Of a DNA stretch of 5,244 nucleotides, positions 1 through 5,244 are shown piece after piece. A program made the position numbers and the translations under genes. Numbering within the stretch: the first letter of the stretch is position 1; every line of letters starts with the position of its first letter. Source of the stretch: Chloroflexota bacterium (GTDB lineage: Bacteria > Chloroflexota > Dehalococcoidia > UBA1151); assembly GCA_022561735.1 (NCBI GenBank), contig JADFQR010000111.1, positions 1 through 5,244 on the forward strand, read 5' to 3'. The notes beneath the pieces are model-generated. The model was not told where the DNA came from and made no database searches. It worked only from the letters and a program-made list of their open reading frames with translations.

Positions 1-719
1 GCCTCCATCACGTGGTAGAAACCTTTGCCCTCTTCACCGCCGACCAGTCGATCTGCCGAAATCCTGTAATCCTGGAAAATCAGCTCGGAGGTGTCCACGC
101 CGCGGTACCCGAGCTTGTTCAGGTCACGGCCAGCGGTGAAACCCGGCCCCTTCTCTGCGATGAAGGCGCTGATACCGCGGTGCTGCGGGACTATGCTCGT
201 GTCGGTCTTCGCGAGCAAAAGGAAAACGTCGCCGGTCCGGCCGTTTGTGATAAACGACTTGTTGCCGTTCACCACATACTCTTCGCCGTCCTTGACGGCC
301 GTCGTCTGCAAACTGGCGACATCGCTGCCGCCGCCGGGCTCGGTTAACGCCAGTCCGCCGCGCTTTTCGCCGGACGCCAGCTTTGGCAACCACTCCCGCT
401 TTTGCGCCTCTGTTCCGTGACTTACGAGGGCGGCGGTGAGGATGGAGTGCGTGCCGATCGGCGCCGTGATCGACATCCAGCCCTTGCACAACTCCTCGAA
501 AACCATCGCGTACGTGGTGTAGTCCAGCCCCAGCCCACCGTACTCCTCGGGCACCGTAATGCCGAACAACCCCATCTCCGCCATCTGTTCCACGAGTTCG
601 GTGGGGTAGGTGTCGTTCTCGTCGTGCTCGGCGGCCTGTGGAATCACGTCCTTCTGGACGAACTCTCGTACGGTTGCGATTATCTGGCGGCGGGTCTCTT
701 CAAGTTCAGCGGTGGTCAT
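1..719 (-). CDS. Acyl-CoA dehydrogenase, N-terminal part (cut by left window edge)
   Basis: FAD-dependent acyl-CoA dehydrogenase: it would oxidise an acyl-CoA thioester to the trans-2-enoyl-CoA and pass electrons to electron-transfer flavoprotein in the cytoplasm. I translated the reverse complement from the ATG at 719; the frame stays open for 239 codons to the window edge. Residues 1 to about 115 form the N-terminal helical domain (with VPEEYGGLGLDY). The family signature ALTEPGGGSD starts at residue 124, FITNG lies at 156-160, and KLGYRGVDTSEL starts at 202, together the flavin/substrate beta-barrel region. About 140 C-terminal residues, including the usual catalytic glutamate, lie outside the window, so activity and chain-length specificity cannot be judged. 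The start is supported by AGGA six bases upstream. The gene is divergent from the phosphodiesterase gene. Family call is very secure; the substrate (fatty, branched-chain or aromatic acyl-CoA) is unknown. Confidence 0.96.
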   Translation of the reverse strand, partial: MTTAELEETRRQIIATVREFVQKDVIPQAAEHDENDTYPTELVEQMAEMGLFGITVPEEYGGLGLDYTTYAMVFEELCKGWMSITAPIGTHSILTAALVSHGTEAQKREWLPKLASGEKRGGLALTEPGGGSDVASLQTTAVKDGEEYVVNGNKSFITNGRTGDVFLLLAKTDTSIVPQHRGISAFIAEKGPGFTAGRDLNKLGYRGVDTSELIFQDYRISADRLVGGEEGKGFYHVME

Positions 720-725
720 TGTTGA

Positions 726-729
726 TCCT
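726..729 (-). promoter_or_regulatory. Shine-Dalgarno site of the acyl-CoA dehydrogenase
   Basis: On the minus strand the sequence reads AGGA followed by TCAACA and then ATG, a 6-nt spacing. This is a normal ribosome binding site and fixes the dehydrogenase start at 719. It contrasts with the divergent phosphodiesterase gene, which has no such site. Confidence 0.75.
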
Positions 730-768
730 GTTTGCTCTGGCTGCGCGCCGTGGGGTTTCGTACCCGGA

Positions 769-797
769 ATTGTGCGATGCAACGGGGCGTGCGGCAA
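769..797 (-). promoter_or_regulatory. Possible sigma70-type promoter for the acyl-CoA dehydrogenase
   Basis: On the minus strand, TTGCCG (797-792) and CACAAT (774-769) are separated by exactly 17 nt. Each matches the consensus hexamer at 4 of 6 positions. Transcription would start near 762, leaving a leader of about 40 nt that contains the AGGA site. The prediction is by eye only; such matches occur by chance. Confidence 0.35.
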
Positions 798-849
798 GGT
801 GCCGGCGCATCTCATGGCGTGACGCGTCGTGCTGGCGGGGGCCGCACGA

Positions 850-855
850 TAGAAT
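850..855 (+). promoter_or_regulatory. -10-like box TAGAAT, possible leaderless promoter of the phosphodiesterase
   Basis: TAGAAT matches the TANNNT form of a -10 element and ends 8 nt before the ATG at 864. Transcription would then start within a few bases of the start codon, perhaps at A861 or A864. No purine-rich Shine-Dalgarno site lies in the 15 nt before the ATG, and no good -35 hexamer is visible. This fits a leaderless transcript as seen in several bacterial phyla, but is inferred from spacing alone. Confidence 0.4.
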
Positions 856-863
856 CCCGGACC

Positions 864-2108
864 ATGAGCGCAGTTGAGAAACTTCTCGCAGGCTTCAAAT
901 CCGGCACGTTACTACGGCCTTCGGTCGACGTTCCAAACTCAGTGGACCTGTCCCGGGCCGTCGCGCGGCTCTGCGGAGACGCCAGTAATTGGGGGAACCC
1001 GGGGGACGACGGAGATTCGGCGGGCGCCGGTTCTGTTGACGAGATCGCGGGGCTCATTGGACAGTCGGAGCACCTCGTGTTCGTCATGGCGGACGGACTG
1101 GGCATGACGCTGCTGGAGACGCTCAACGAGAGCGCGTTCCTGCGCCGCCACCTGGCACAGGAGTTGCGATCGGTATTCCCGTCCACCACGGCCGCTGCGC
1201 TGACGACACTGGCAACCGGCGCCTGGCCCGGGAAGCACGCCGTAACCGGTTGGTGGACCCATATAGCGGAGATTTCCGGTCCGGCAACGGTCCTCCCCTT
1301 CGTAAGCCGCGCCACCGGCGCTCCGCTCGCGGAGCATGGCGTTACCGCTGAAACCGCGTTCCCGATCACATCCCGCCTCTCCTCTTTCGATCGAAGCGTC
1401 ATGGGTATCCTCCCAGACAACCTGGTCCGCAGCATCTTTTCCGGGTACTCGCTGGGCCGGGCGATCAGACGGGGTTACGGCTCGATATCTGACGGAGTAG
1501 ACCGCGTGCTGACCCGGCTTCAGAACGCGTCAGGCCCTTCCTACACCTATCTGTACTTGCCGCAGATCGATTCCGCCGAGCACACGACGGGTGTCCACAG
1601 CGGCGCTACCCGTGCCGCGCTGGATGACGTGAACAGCGGACTGGAACGCCTGGCCGCCGCAATGCCGGAAACGGCAACCCTCGTGGTCACGTCTGACCAC
1701 GGTCACCTGGACGCCTTTCCGGCCGAGCCGATGTTGATCCGGGAGGATGACGAGATCGGCCGGATGCTTCGTTTCGCGCCGTCCGGGGATGCCCGCGTCA
1801 ACTACTACCACGTGCGTAGCGACGTGATCGGCCGGTTCGCTGATGCGTTCGCCGGCAGGATGCCGGAACAGGTAGCGCTGCTCACGCCGGATGAGCTGGA
1901 AGAACTTGAACTACTCGGGCCGGGCGAACTTTCTGCGCTCACGCGTGCCCGTATCGGTGACTACATCGCCATCTCCACGGACGCCGCCGTGTTCGCGTGG
2001 GCGTACGGCGGCACCGATGGGCCGGACATGTCGCGGCTCGTTTCTCATCATTCCGGCCTGTCTCCAGACGAGATGCGCATCCCGCTGATAGTTTCCGGAG
2101 CCGGCTGA
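864..2108 (+). CDS. Alkaline-phosphatase-superfamily phosphodiesterase / nucleotide pyrophosphatase-like protein
   Basis: A 414-residue two-metal hydrolase of the type I phosphodiesterase/nucleotide pyrophosphatase group, expected to cleave a phosphodiester, pyrophosphate or phosphomonoester bond. The metal-site motifs occur in family order: D77 in VMADGLG; the nucleophile region FPSTTAAALTTLATG at 105-119 (S107 or T108 as likely nucleophile); D236 and H240 in PQIDSAEH; D278, H279 and H281 in TSDHGH; and H396 in SHHSG. There is no signal peptide or membrane segment, so it is probably cytoplasmic. An in-frame ATG at 732 would add 44 residues that resemble no known domain and have no ribosome site; the start at 864 places a typical N-terminus and follows a -10-like box. 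The next gene begins 197 nt downstream. The fold and catalytic class are secure; the substrate cannot be read from sequence, and phosphonoacetate hydrolase-like or nucleotide-specific roles are both possible. Confidence 0.9.
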   Translation: MSAVEKLLAGFKSGTLLRPSVDVPNSVDLSRAVARLCGDASNWGNPGDDGDSAGAGSVDEIAGLIGQSEHLVFVMADGLGMTLLETLNESAFLRRHLAQELRSVFPSTTAAALTTLATGAWPGKHAVTGWWTHIAEISGPATVLPFVSRATGAPLAEHGVTAETAFPITSRLSSFDRSVMGILPDNLVRSIFSGYSLGRAIRRGYGSISDGVDRVLTRLQNASGPSYTYLYLPQIDSAEHTTGVHSGATRAALDDVNSGLERLAAAMPETATLVVTSDHGHLDAFPAEPMLIREDDEIGRMLRFAPSGDARVNYYHVRSDVIGRFADAFAGRMPEQVALLTPDELEELELLGPGELSALTRARIGDYIAISTDAAVFAWAYGGTDGPDMSRLVSHHSGLSPDEMRIPLIVSGAG

Positions 2109-2305
2109 TCCGGGAAAACCCCAATCATCCGCCGCGCGCACCCGGTAGCAGCGCCAGTTTTTGCGTCGCAACGTCGCAACTACGCCCATGCTGAAATTGG
2201 GGGGTCTCACGCTGACGCAGGTGAATCCAGGTGCCAGACTCAGGCCACGCCCTTCAGACTTGTCGATCAATCGCGCCACCAGCACACCCGGGAGTAGACG
2301 GACGT
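2109..2305. other. Intergenic gap between phosphodiesterase and CheX-like genes
   Basis: I find no RNA gene, convincing terminator or convincing promoter in these 197 nt. Two small repeats are visible: an 8-bp tandem duplication CGTCGCAA at 2164-2171 and 2172-2179, and CAGGTG at 2218-2223 repeated at 2228-2233, ten bases apart as one helical turn. The second could be a pair of operator half-sites, but nothing else supports this. The gap is long enough to hold a separate promoter for the downstream gene. Confidence 0.5.
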
Positions 2306-2785
2306 ATGCGCCAGGAATTCGTCAACCCGTTCCTCACAGCAGCTCAGCATGTCTTCAAGGTCGAACTCGGCCAGGAACTCGTGTTCAAAGGCGCCCGGAT
2401 GGCCGATGACACGATGACGAGCGAGGACATCACCGCGTTCATAGGCGTGACAGGCCGGCTGGAAGGCAACGTTTTTTACGGGTTCAAACGGGGAGTGGCA
2501 CGGGCAATCCTCACCATCATGCTCGGCAAACCGCCCTCAGGCATGGACCAGATGGCGCTGTCAGCGCTCGGTGAGCTGGCCAACATGATTACCGGTAACG
2601 CGGCCATCGGACTCGCTGGAGCAGGCTATTCGACCGACCTTACGCCGCCCACATTGATCCAGCCGAAGGGCAGCAAGTTCACGACCCTCGGCTGCCCGCA
2701 GATTGTGGTCGATCTTGAAAGCGAATGCGGACCCTTCCCCGTGCGCATCAGCCTGCGCGAGAACGAGCAGGCTCTGGCCGCCTGA
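2306..2785 (+). CDS. Stand-alone CheX-like chemotaxis phosphatase domain protein
   Basis: A 159-residue protein that appears to be a single CheX domain, close to the size of characterised CheX proteins (about 155 residues). CheX dimers dephosphorylate the phosphorylated response regulator CheY. The N-terminus MRQEFVNPFLTAAQHVF is typical of the family. The helix SALGELANMITGNA (86-99) carries the CheC/CheX/FliY catalytic pattern [D/S]-x3-E-x2-N as S86, E90 and N93, so the site looks intact. The C-terminal part supplies the beta strands (about 105-150). The ATG at 2306 is chosen because it begins the conserved helix; GGGAG at 2290-2294 lies 11 nt upstream, a long spacing. The ATG at 2231 would add 25 non-conserved residues. 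No che, fli or mcp gene lies in the window, so the partner is unknown and may be a non-chemotaxis receiver protein. Confidence 0.85.
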   Translation: MRQEFVNPFLTAAQHVFKVELGQELVFKGARMADDTMTSEDITAFIGVTGRLEGNVFYGFKRGVARAILTIMLGKPPSGMDQMALSALGELANMITGNAAIGLAGAGYSTDLTPPTLIQPKGSKFTTLGCPQIVVDLESECGPFPVRISLRENEQALAA

Positions 2786-2857
2786 GGTTGGCGTCTGGAA
2801 AATTAGTCGCCCGGCCGTCTCGCCAGCCCGGCCGGGTGACGGTATCCTCTCAGTCCT

Positions 2858-2893
2858 TGATGAATTCTTGGGTGAATTCCTGGGTGAATTCCT
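2858..2893. repeat. Three 12-bp tandem repeats, unit GGGTGAATTCCT
   Basis: Copies two (2870-2881) and three (2882-2893) are identical; copy one (2858-2869) differs at three positions. Each copy holds the palindrome GAATTC (2862, 2874 and 2886), so three identical 6-bp palindromes recur every 12 bp. The array lies in the 180-nt gap between the CheX-like and MazG-like genes. It may be a replication-slippage product, a binding-site array, or the core of a short reading frame (see the 2860-2916 entry). Confidence 0.9.
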
Positions 2894-2916
2894 GGCGGGT
2901 CTCCGGCCGATCTTGA
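2860..2916 (+). other. Short Trp-rich reading frame, possible leader peptide (speculative)
   Basis: An ATG at 2860 opens an 18-codon frame ending at TGA 2914-2916, reading MNSWVNSWVNSWRVSGRS. The repeat unit encodes N-S-W-V three times, placing three Trp codons four residues apart. No Shine-Dalgarno site is evident before the ATG (upstream reads CTCAGTCCTTG). No tryptophan gene follows; the MazG-like gene starts 49 nt later. It is most easily explained as a by-product of the 12-bp repeat, and is listed because Trp-rich short frames before genes sometimes act in attenuation. Confidence 0.15.
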
Positions 2917-2965
2917 GAGTGTTCAAGGCGCGCCCGTCTGCCAGCCGAGCATTGACGGGGGACAC

Positions 2966-3448
2966 ATGGGGGACTCGCAGGACGCGTCCGCGGATATGCC
3001 CGGCGCGGAATACGCAGGCCAGGCGATGGACCGCGAACGCTTCATCACTACGTCAGCACGGCTCGCGGCGGAGGTCTATGACTTTCATCACCGCTGGGCC
3101 CTGGAGTCAGGCGCGCCCGTCGAGGTGATGCGCCGGCGTGCGCCGATGCTTGACGAAGAGGTCCGTGAGCTGCGGGAAGAGGTTGAACGGCCGGAGCCTG
3201 ATTTTGACGAGACAGCGATGTCGGAAGAGGCGGCGGACGTGCTGTTTGTCGCCCTCGGTCACATGGAGCAACTCGGCGCTGCCGGGCTGGCGGGGATGGA
3301 AGCGGTCACCGCCAAGAACATCGCAAAGACCACAAAATCTCATTTCCTGCACCCAGACACCGGCAAGGTAACGCGCCGAAATCGGCCCGAGCCGAGTCTC
3401 CTTGAAAACCGGGGAACCCGGGACGGGAGTCAGGGGGGCCCGGCATGA
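2966..3448 (+). CDS. MazG-like nucleoside triphosphate pyrophosphohydrolase
   Basis: A 160-residue all-alpha NTP pyrophosphohydrolase-like protein; the family hydrolyses (d)NTPs to the monophosphate and pyrophosphate with Mg2+, often as a house-cleaning or (p)ppGpp-modulating enzyme. The metal-binding pattern EExxE...ExxD is present: E64, E65, E68 in LDEEVRELREEVE, then E88 and D91 in SEEAADVLFVALG, with 19 residues between E68 and E88. K118 to K124 (KNIAKTTK) continues the last helix. The roughly 35-residue tail after 125, rich in Arg, Gly and Pro, looks disordered. GGGGGA at 2957-2962 sits only 3 nt before the ATG, so starts at Met11 (2996) or Met21 (3026) remain possible; the core begins at about residue 21. 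Its TGA overlaps the ATG of the dehydratase gene (ATGA), implying translational coupling. Single-domain form, not the two-domain E. coli MazG; the substrate is unknown. Confidence 0.8.
   Translation: MGDSQDASADMPGAEYAGQAMDRERFITTSARLAAEVYDFHHRWALESGAPVEVMRRRAPMLDEEVRELREEVERPEPDFDETAMSEEAADVLFVALGHMEQLGAAGLAGMEAVTAKNIAKTTKSHFLHPDTGKVTRRNRPEPSLLENRGTRDGSQGGPA
3432..3438 (+). promoter_or_regulatory. Shine-Dalgarno site of the dehydratase gene, inside the MazG-like gene
   Basis: AGGGGGG lies 6 nt before the ATG at 3445 and within the last codons of the MazG-like frame. Together with the ATGA overlap it supports this start and coupled translation of the two genes. Confidence 0.65.
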
Positions 3449-4590
3449 AGATCACCGGGATCAAGACGTTCGAGATCGCGCCGGGGGAGATCGTTGGTCC
3501 GGGCCGGACCTGGCTTTTCGTGCGTGTCGATACTGATGAGGGGATAAGCGGCTGGGGCGAGGCGACAAACTCGGGCGCTGGATCAAACACGCTCATCAGC
3601 ACCGCCCTGGACCTCGTTACGCAAGACCTGGTTGGCGAAGACCCGGCGGATATTGAGCCTATCTGGCATAAGCTGTTCCGCCGATTCAGCTACCTGGGTT
3701 CGCGCGGGCTGCCGACGGCGATGACGGCGGGTATCGACATAGCCCTGTGGGACATAAAAGGGAAGGCCACCGGACGCCCGGTTTATGACCTTCTCGGCGG
3801 CCGCTTCCGGGACGAGGTTCGCCTGTACGCGAACTCATGGTTCGAAGGTTGCGAGACGCCGGACGATTATGCGCGGGCCGCCCGTGAAAGGGTGCTTTCA
3901 GCGGGCCACACAGCCCTGAAACTGGACCCGTTTCGGGAGATGGTGGCGACCCACCACATGTTTGCGGAGGGCCAGATATCGCCGTCCGGTGAACAGGAGG
4001 GTTACGACATCGTCGCCGCCATCCGCGAGGCGGTCGGGCCGCAACACGAGATCCTGATCGACGCTCACGGCCACTTCAATGTTCCGACAGCGATCCGCCT
4101 GGCAAACAACCTGTTCGAGCAGTCCAACATCGCGTGGTTCGAGGAGCCGGTGCCCCCGGAGTCGTATGACGCTTTAAAACAGGTTCGTGAGAACACCAAC
4201 GCCCCGCTCTGCGTCGGCGAGCGCCTCTACACGCGGTTCGATTTCGTGCCGCTGTTCCGGGACCGGCTGGTGGACTATGTGATGCCGGACACGATCTGGT
4301 CAGGCGGCATCTCGGAGATCAAACGGATCGCAACCATGGCCGAGGCGTACTACATACCGATCTCGCCGCACGCTGTGCCCTCCGGGCCGCTCGCGCTGAT
4401 CGCATCGGCGCACGTCATGAGCTCGGTGCCCAACTTCTACCGGCAGGAGCACGGCATGCGCGCCATCCCCGTCCAGAACAGTCTTCTCACGGAGCCGATG
4501 GACATCGCCGACGGCGTGATCAGGCTGAACGGCAAGCCGGGACTCGGGTACGAGATGGACGAGGACGAGCTGCTATCGCGGGCGGTGTAG
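3445..4590 (+). CDS. Mandelate racemase/enolase-superfamily acid-sugar dehydratase, D-galactonate dehydratase-like
   Basis: A 381-residue cytoplasmic Mg2+ enzyme expected to dehydrate a sugar acid to a 2-keto-3-deoxy acid. The N-terminal capping domain covers about 1-120 (WGEA, then the signature-like AGIDIALWDIKGKATGRP at 95-112). The TIM-barrel motifs follow in order: K159-x-D161 on the second strand; metal ligand D206 with H208 in IDAHGHFN; E233 in WFEEP; E259 in GER; D282 in MPDTIW; H309 in SPHA; and E335 in QEHG. The D-x-H arrangement plus the H309/D282 dyad is the D-galactonate/D-mannonate-type dehydratase pattern rather than the Lys/Lys racemase pattern, and the length matches E. coli DgoD (382). 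The exact sugar acid cannot be assigned, because this family has many near-isofunctional groups; galactonate, gluconate, arabinonate or mannonate are all conceivable. It is co-translated with the upstream MazG-like gene and faces a D-2-hydroxyacid dehydrogenase gene. Confidence 0.9.
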   Translation: MKITGIKTFEIAPGEIVGPGRTWLFVRVDTDEGISGWGEATNSGAGSNTLISTALDLVTQDLVGEDPADIEPIWHKLFRRFSYLGSRGLPTAMTAGIDIALWDIKGKATGRPVYDLLGGRFRDEVRLYANSWFEGCETPDDYARAARERVLSAGHTALKLDPFREMVATHHMFAEGQISPSGEQEGYDIVAAIREAVGPQHEILIDAHGHFNVPTAIRLANNLFEQSNIAWFEEPVPPESYDALKQVRENTNAPLCVGERLYTRFDFVPLFRDRLVDYVMPDTIWSGGISEIKRIATMAEAYYIPISPHAVPSGPLALIASAHVMSSVPNFYRQEHGMRAIPVQNSLLTEPMDIADGVIRLNGKPGLGYEMDEDELLSRAV

Positions 4591-4600
4591 CGGCGGCCTC

Positions 4601-4618
4601 AGGGAGATCAATCTCTCT
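4601..4618 (+). terminator. Weak hairpin just after the dehydratase gene
   Basis: AGGGAGA and TCTCTCT can pair as a 7-bp stem (one G-U pair) around the tetraloop TCAA, 10 nt after the stop codon. It is AT/GC mixed and is not followed by a T-run (CTGCGAAAGG comes next), so it is a poor intrinsic terminator. It might still act as a pause or an mRNA 3' end. Confidence 0.3.
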
Positions 4619-4637
4619 CTGCGAAAGGATCGGGTGA

Positions 4638-4803
4638 CAGGACGCGGGCGAGGGCTTCAGGTCGCGGTGGAGCGGGTCCCGCCGCTACAACGTCGCCGCC
4701 GGATGGGTCCTTCGAGGGCCTCAGGACGCGGTGGAGCGGGCCCCGCCGTTACAACGTCGCCGCCGGATGGGTCCTTCGAAGGTCTCAGGACGCGGGCGAG
4801 GGC
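4638..4803. repeat. Two 64-bp tandem units bounded by 18-bp partial copies, in the convergent gap
   Basis: Unit 1 (4657-4720) and unit 2 (4721-4784) align without gaps and differ at 5 of 64 positions. The array is bounded by an exact 18-bp direct repeat, CAGGACGCGGGCGAGGGC, at 4638-4655 and 4786-4803, which resembles the start of the unit (CAGGACGCGGTGGAGCGG). Each unit contains a potential stem: AGCGG with CCGCT in unit 1 (4671-4686) and AGCGG with CCGTT in unit 2, where the C-to-T change leaves a G-U pair. The array fills most of the 255-nt gap between the converging dehydratase and dehydrogenase genes. I see no believable protein in any frame; it looks like a non-coding intergenic repeat, perhaps one copy of a genome-wide palindromic family. 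Confidence 0.85.
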
Positions 4804-4814
4804 CCCAGGCCCCG

Positions 4815-4845
4815 CCAGGATAAGGTGCAGGCGAGCCTGCCCTGG
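4815..4845 (-). terminator. Hairpin abutting the stop codon of the D-2-hydroxyacid dehydrogenase
   Basis: Outer arms CCAGG (4815-4819) and CCTGG (4841-4845) and inner arms GCAGG (4827-4831) and CCTGC (4836-4840) can pair around a CGAG loop, with a 7-nt bulge on one side. The structure begins one base after the minus-strand TGA at 4846-4848. No clear T-run follows on the minus strand, so it is only a candidate terminator for the dehydrogenase; being symmetric it could also stop readthrough from the left. Confidence 0.35.
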
Positions 4846-5244
4846 TCAGACCACCTGGTGCAGCAGGTCCTTCTCCCCACGGCCCAGCCGTCCCAGGTTC
4901 TCGATCAGGATGTCCATCAGGTTCTCTTCGTACATCCGGGTCTCTGAGGCGTTGTGGGGCGTGACGATCACGTTGTCCAGGTCCCAGTAGGGGCTGTCCG
5001 GGCCGAGCGGCTCCTCGTGAAAGTGGTCTAGCGCCGCCCCGGCGATATCGCATCTGCGCAGAGCGGGGACAAGGTCCTCGTCCACCACGCACCCTCCGCG
5101 AGCTACGTTCACGAGGAAGGCGCTGCGCTTCATAAGCCCGAGCGTCCGCCTGTTGATCAACCCGTTCGTCTCGTCGGTCAGCGGGCAGGTCAGTACCACG
5201 TAGTCCGACTCCCGGAGAAGGTCATCGAGTCCGTCCGTTCCGGT
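4846..5244 (-). CDS. D-2-hydroxyacid dehydrogenase, C-terminal part (cut by right window edge)
   Basis: The final 132 residues of an NAD(P)-dependent D-isomer-specific 2-hydroxyacid dehydrogenase, which interconverts 2-keto acids and D-2-hydroxy acids. The frame is open to the right edge, so the true start lies outside; the GTG at 5199 falls inside the conserved strand and is not a start. In fragment numbering, ESDYVVLTCPLTDETNG opens the second half of the nucleotide-binding domain, LVNVARGG carries the substrate-binding Arg (R49), HEEPL the catalytic-pair Glu (E78), and VTPHNA the acid/base His (H97). The end, about 35 residues after the His, is normal for the family. The missing 180 or so residues include the GxGxxG dinucleotide site. 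It converges on the sugar-acid dehydratase gene. The substrate (phosphoglycerate, glyoxylate/hydroxypyruvate or another 2-keto acid) cannot be decided; a short C-terminus argues against the long ACT-domain form of SerA. Confidence 0.94.
   Translation of the reverse strand, partial: TGTDGLDDLLRESDYVVLTCPLTDETNGLINRRTLGLMKRSAFLVNVARGGCVVDEDLVPALRRCDIAGAALDHFHEEPLGPDSPYWDLDNVIVTPHNASETRMYEENLMDILIENLGRLGRGEKDLLHQVV

Noticed and set aside
124..489. 121-residue minus-strand open frame and overlapping plus-strand frames
   Set aside because: The acyl-CoA dehydrogenase occupies this stretch in another minus frame with unmistakable motifs; the alternatives are Arg/His-rich shadows.
732..863. In-frame 44-residue N-terminal extension of the phosphodiesterase from ATG 732
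   Set aside because: It has no ribosome site, no signal-peptide or family-like sequence, and it covers the likely promoter region of both divergent genes.
812..1435. 207-residue minus-strand open frame
   Set aside because: It lies wholly antisense to the well-supported phosphodiesterase, is Ser/Pro/Arg-rich without any motif, and is the usual shadow of GC-rich coding DNA.
2164..2179. 8-bp tandem duplication CGTCGCAA
   Set aside because: It is too short and isolated to support a function; only noted within the intergenic entry.
2561..2965. 134-residue minus-strand frame across the CheX-like gene end and the repeat
   Set aside because: Antisense to a conserved domain, with no recognisable domain or ribosome site.
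2703..3128. 141-residue plus-strand frame containing DEFLGEFLGEFL
   Set aside because: It overlaps the ends of two recognised genes, has an Arg/Pro-rich composition outside the repeat and no motif. The EFLG repeat only reflects the 12-bp DNA repeat.
4638..4803. CRISPR array
   Set aside because: The repeated unit is a contiguous 64-bp tandem duplication; there are no unique spacers between short identical repeats and no cas gene.
4634..5092. Plus (4634-4990) and minus (4721-5092) frames across the 64-bp repeats
   Set aside because: Both are Gly/Arg/Pro-rich low-complexity translations of the repeat and run into the dehydrogenase gene in the wrong frame.

Overview
The window is GC-rich bacterial chromosomal DNA (roughly 60-65% G+C by eye) and densely coding. 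It holds four complete or nearly self-contained plus-strand genes between two minus-strand genes that run off the window edges. The gene mix (acyl-CoA dehydrogenase, enolase-superfamily sugar-acid dehydratase, D-2-hydroxyacid dehydrogenase, stand-alone CheX-like protein) suggests a free-living heterotroph, perhaps Chloroflexota or a similar high-GC environmental lineage. That placement is inference; no marker gene fixes the taxon.

Layout. 1-719 (minus): N-terminal 239 residues of an acyl-CoA dehydrogenase, cut by the left edge. 720-863: divergent intergenic region with a possible sigma70-type promoter and a clear Shine-Dalgarno site for the dehydrogenase. For the plus-strand gene it has only a TAGAAT box just upstream of the ATG, so that gene may be leaderless. 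864-2108 (plus): alkaline-phosphatase-superfamily phosphodiesterase with all expected metal ligands. 2109-2305: gap with no strong signal. 2306-2785 (plus): stand-alone CheX-like phosphatase. 2786-2965: gap with three 12-bp tandem repeats that encode a short Trp-rich reading frame. 2966-3448 (plus): MazG-like NTP pyrophosphohydrolase, overlapping by 4 nt (ATGA) the next gene. 3445-4590 (plus): mandelate racemase/enolase-superfamily acid-sugar dehydratase resembling D-galactonate dehydratase. 4591-4845: convergent gap with two 64-bp tandem units bounded by 18-bp partial copies, and hairpins facing both genes. 4846-5244 (minus): C-terminal 132 residues of a D-2-hydroxyacid dehydrogenase, cut by the right edge.

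How the genes work together: the only firm coupling is MazG-like/dehydratase (ATGA overlap). The dehydratase makes 2-keto-3-deoxy acids and the facing dehydrogenase acts on 2-hydroxy/2-keto acids, so a role in sugar-acid catabolism is plausible but unproven. The phosphodiesterase and CheX-like genes are co-directional with these but separated by 180-197 nt gaps, so one operon is not established. I see no convincing new multi-gene system. The best leads are the two repeat structures, the orphan CheX-like protein and the MazG/dehydratase pairing.
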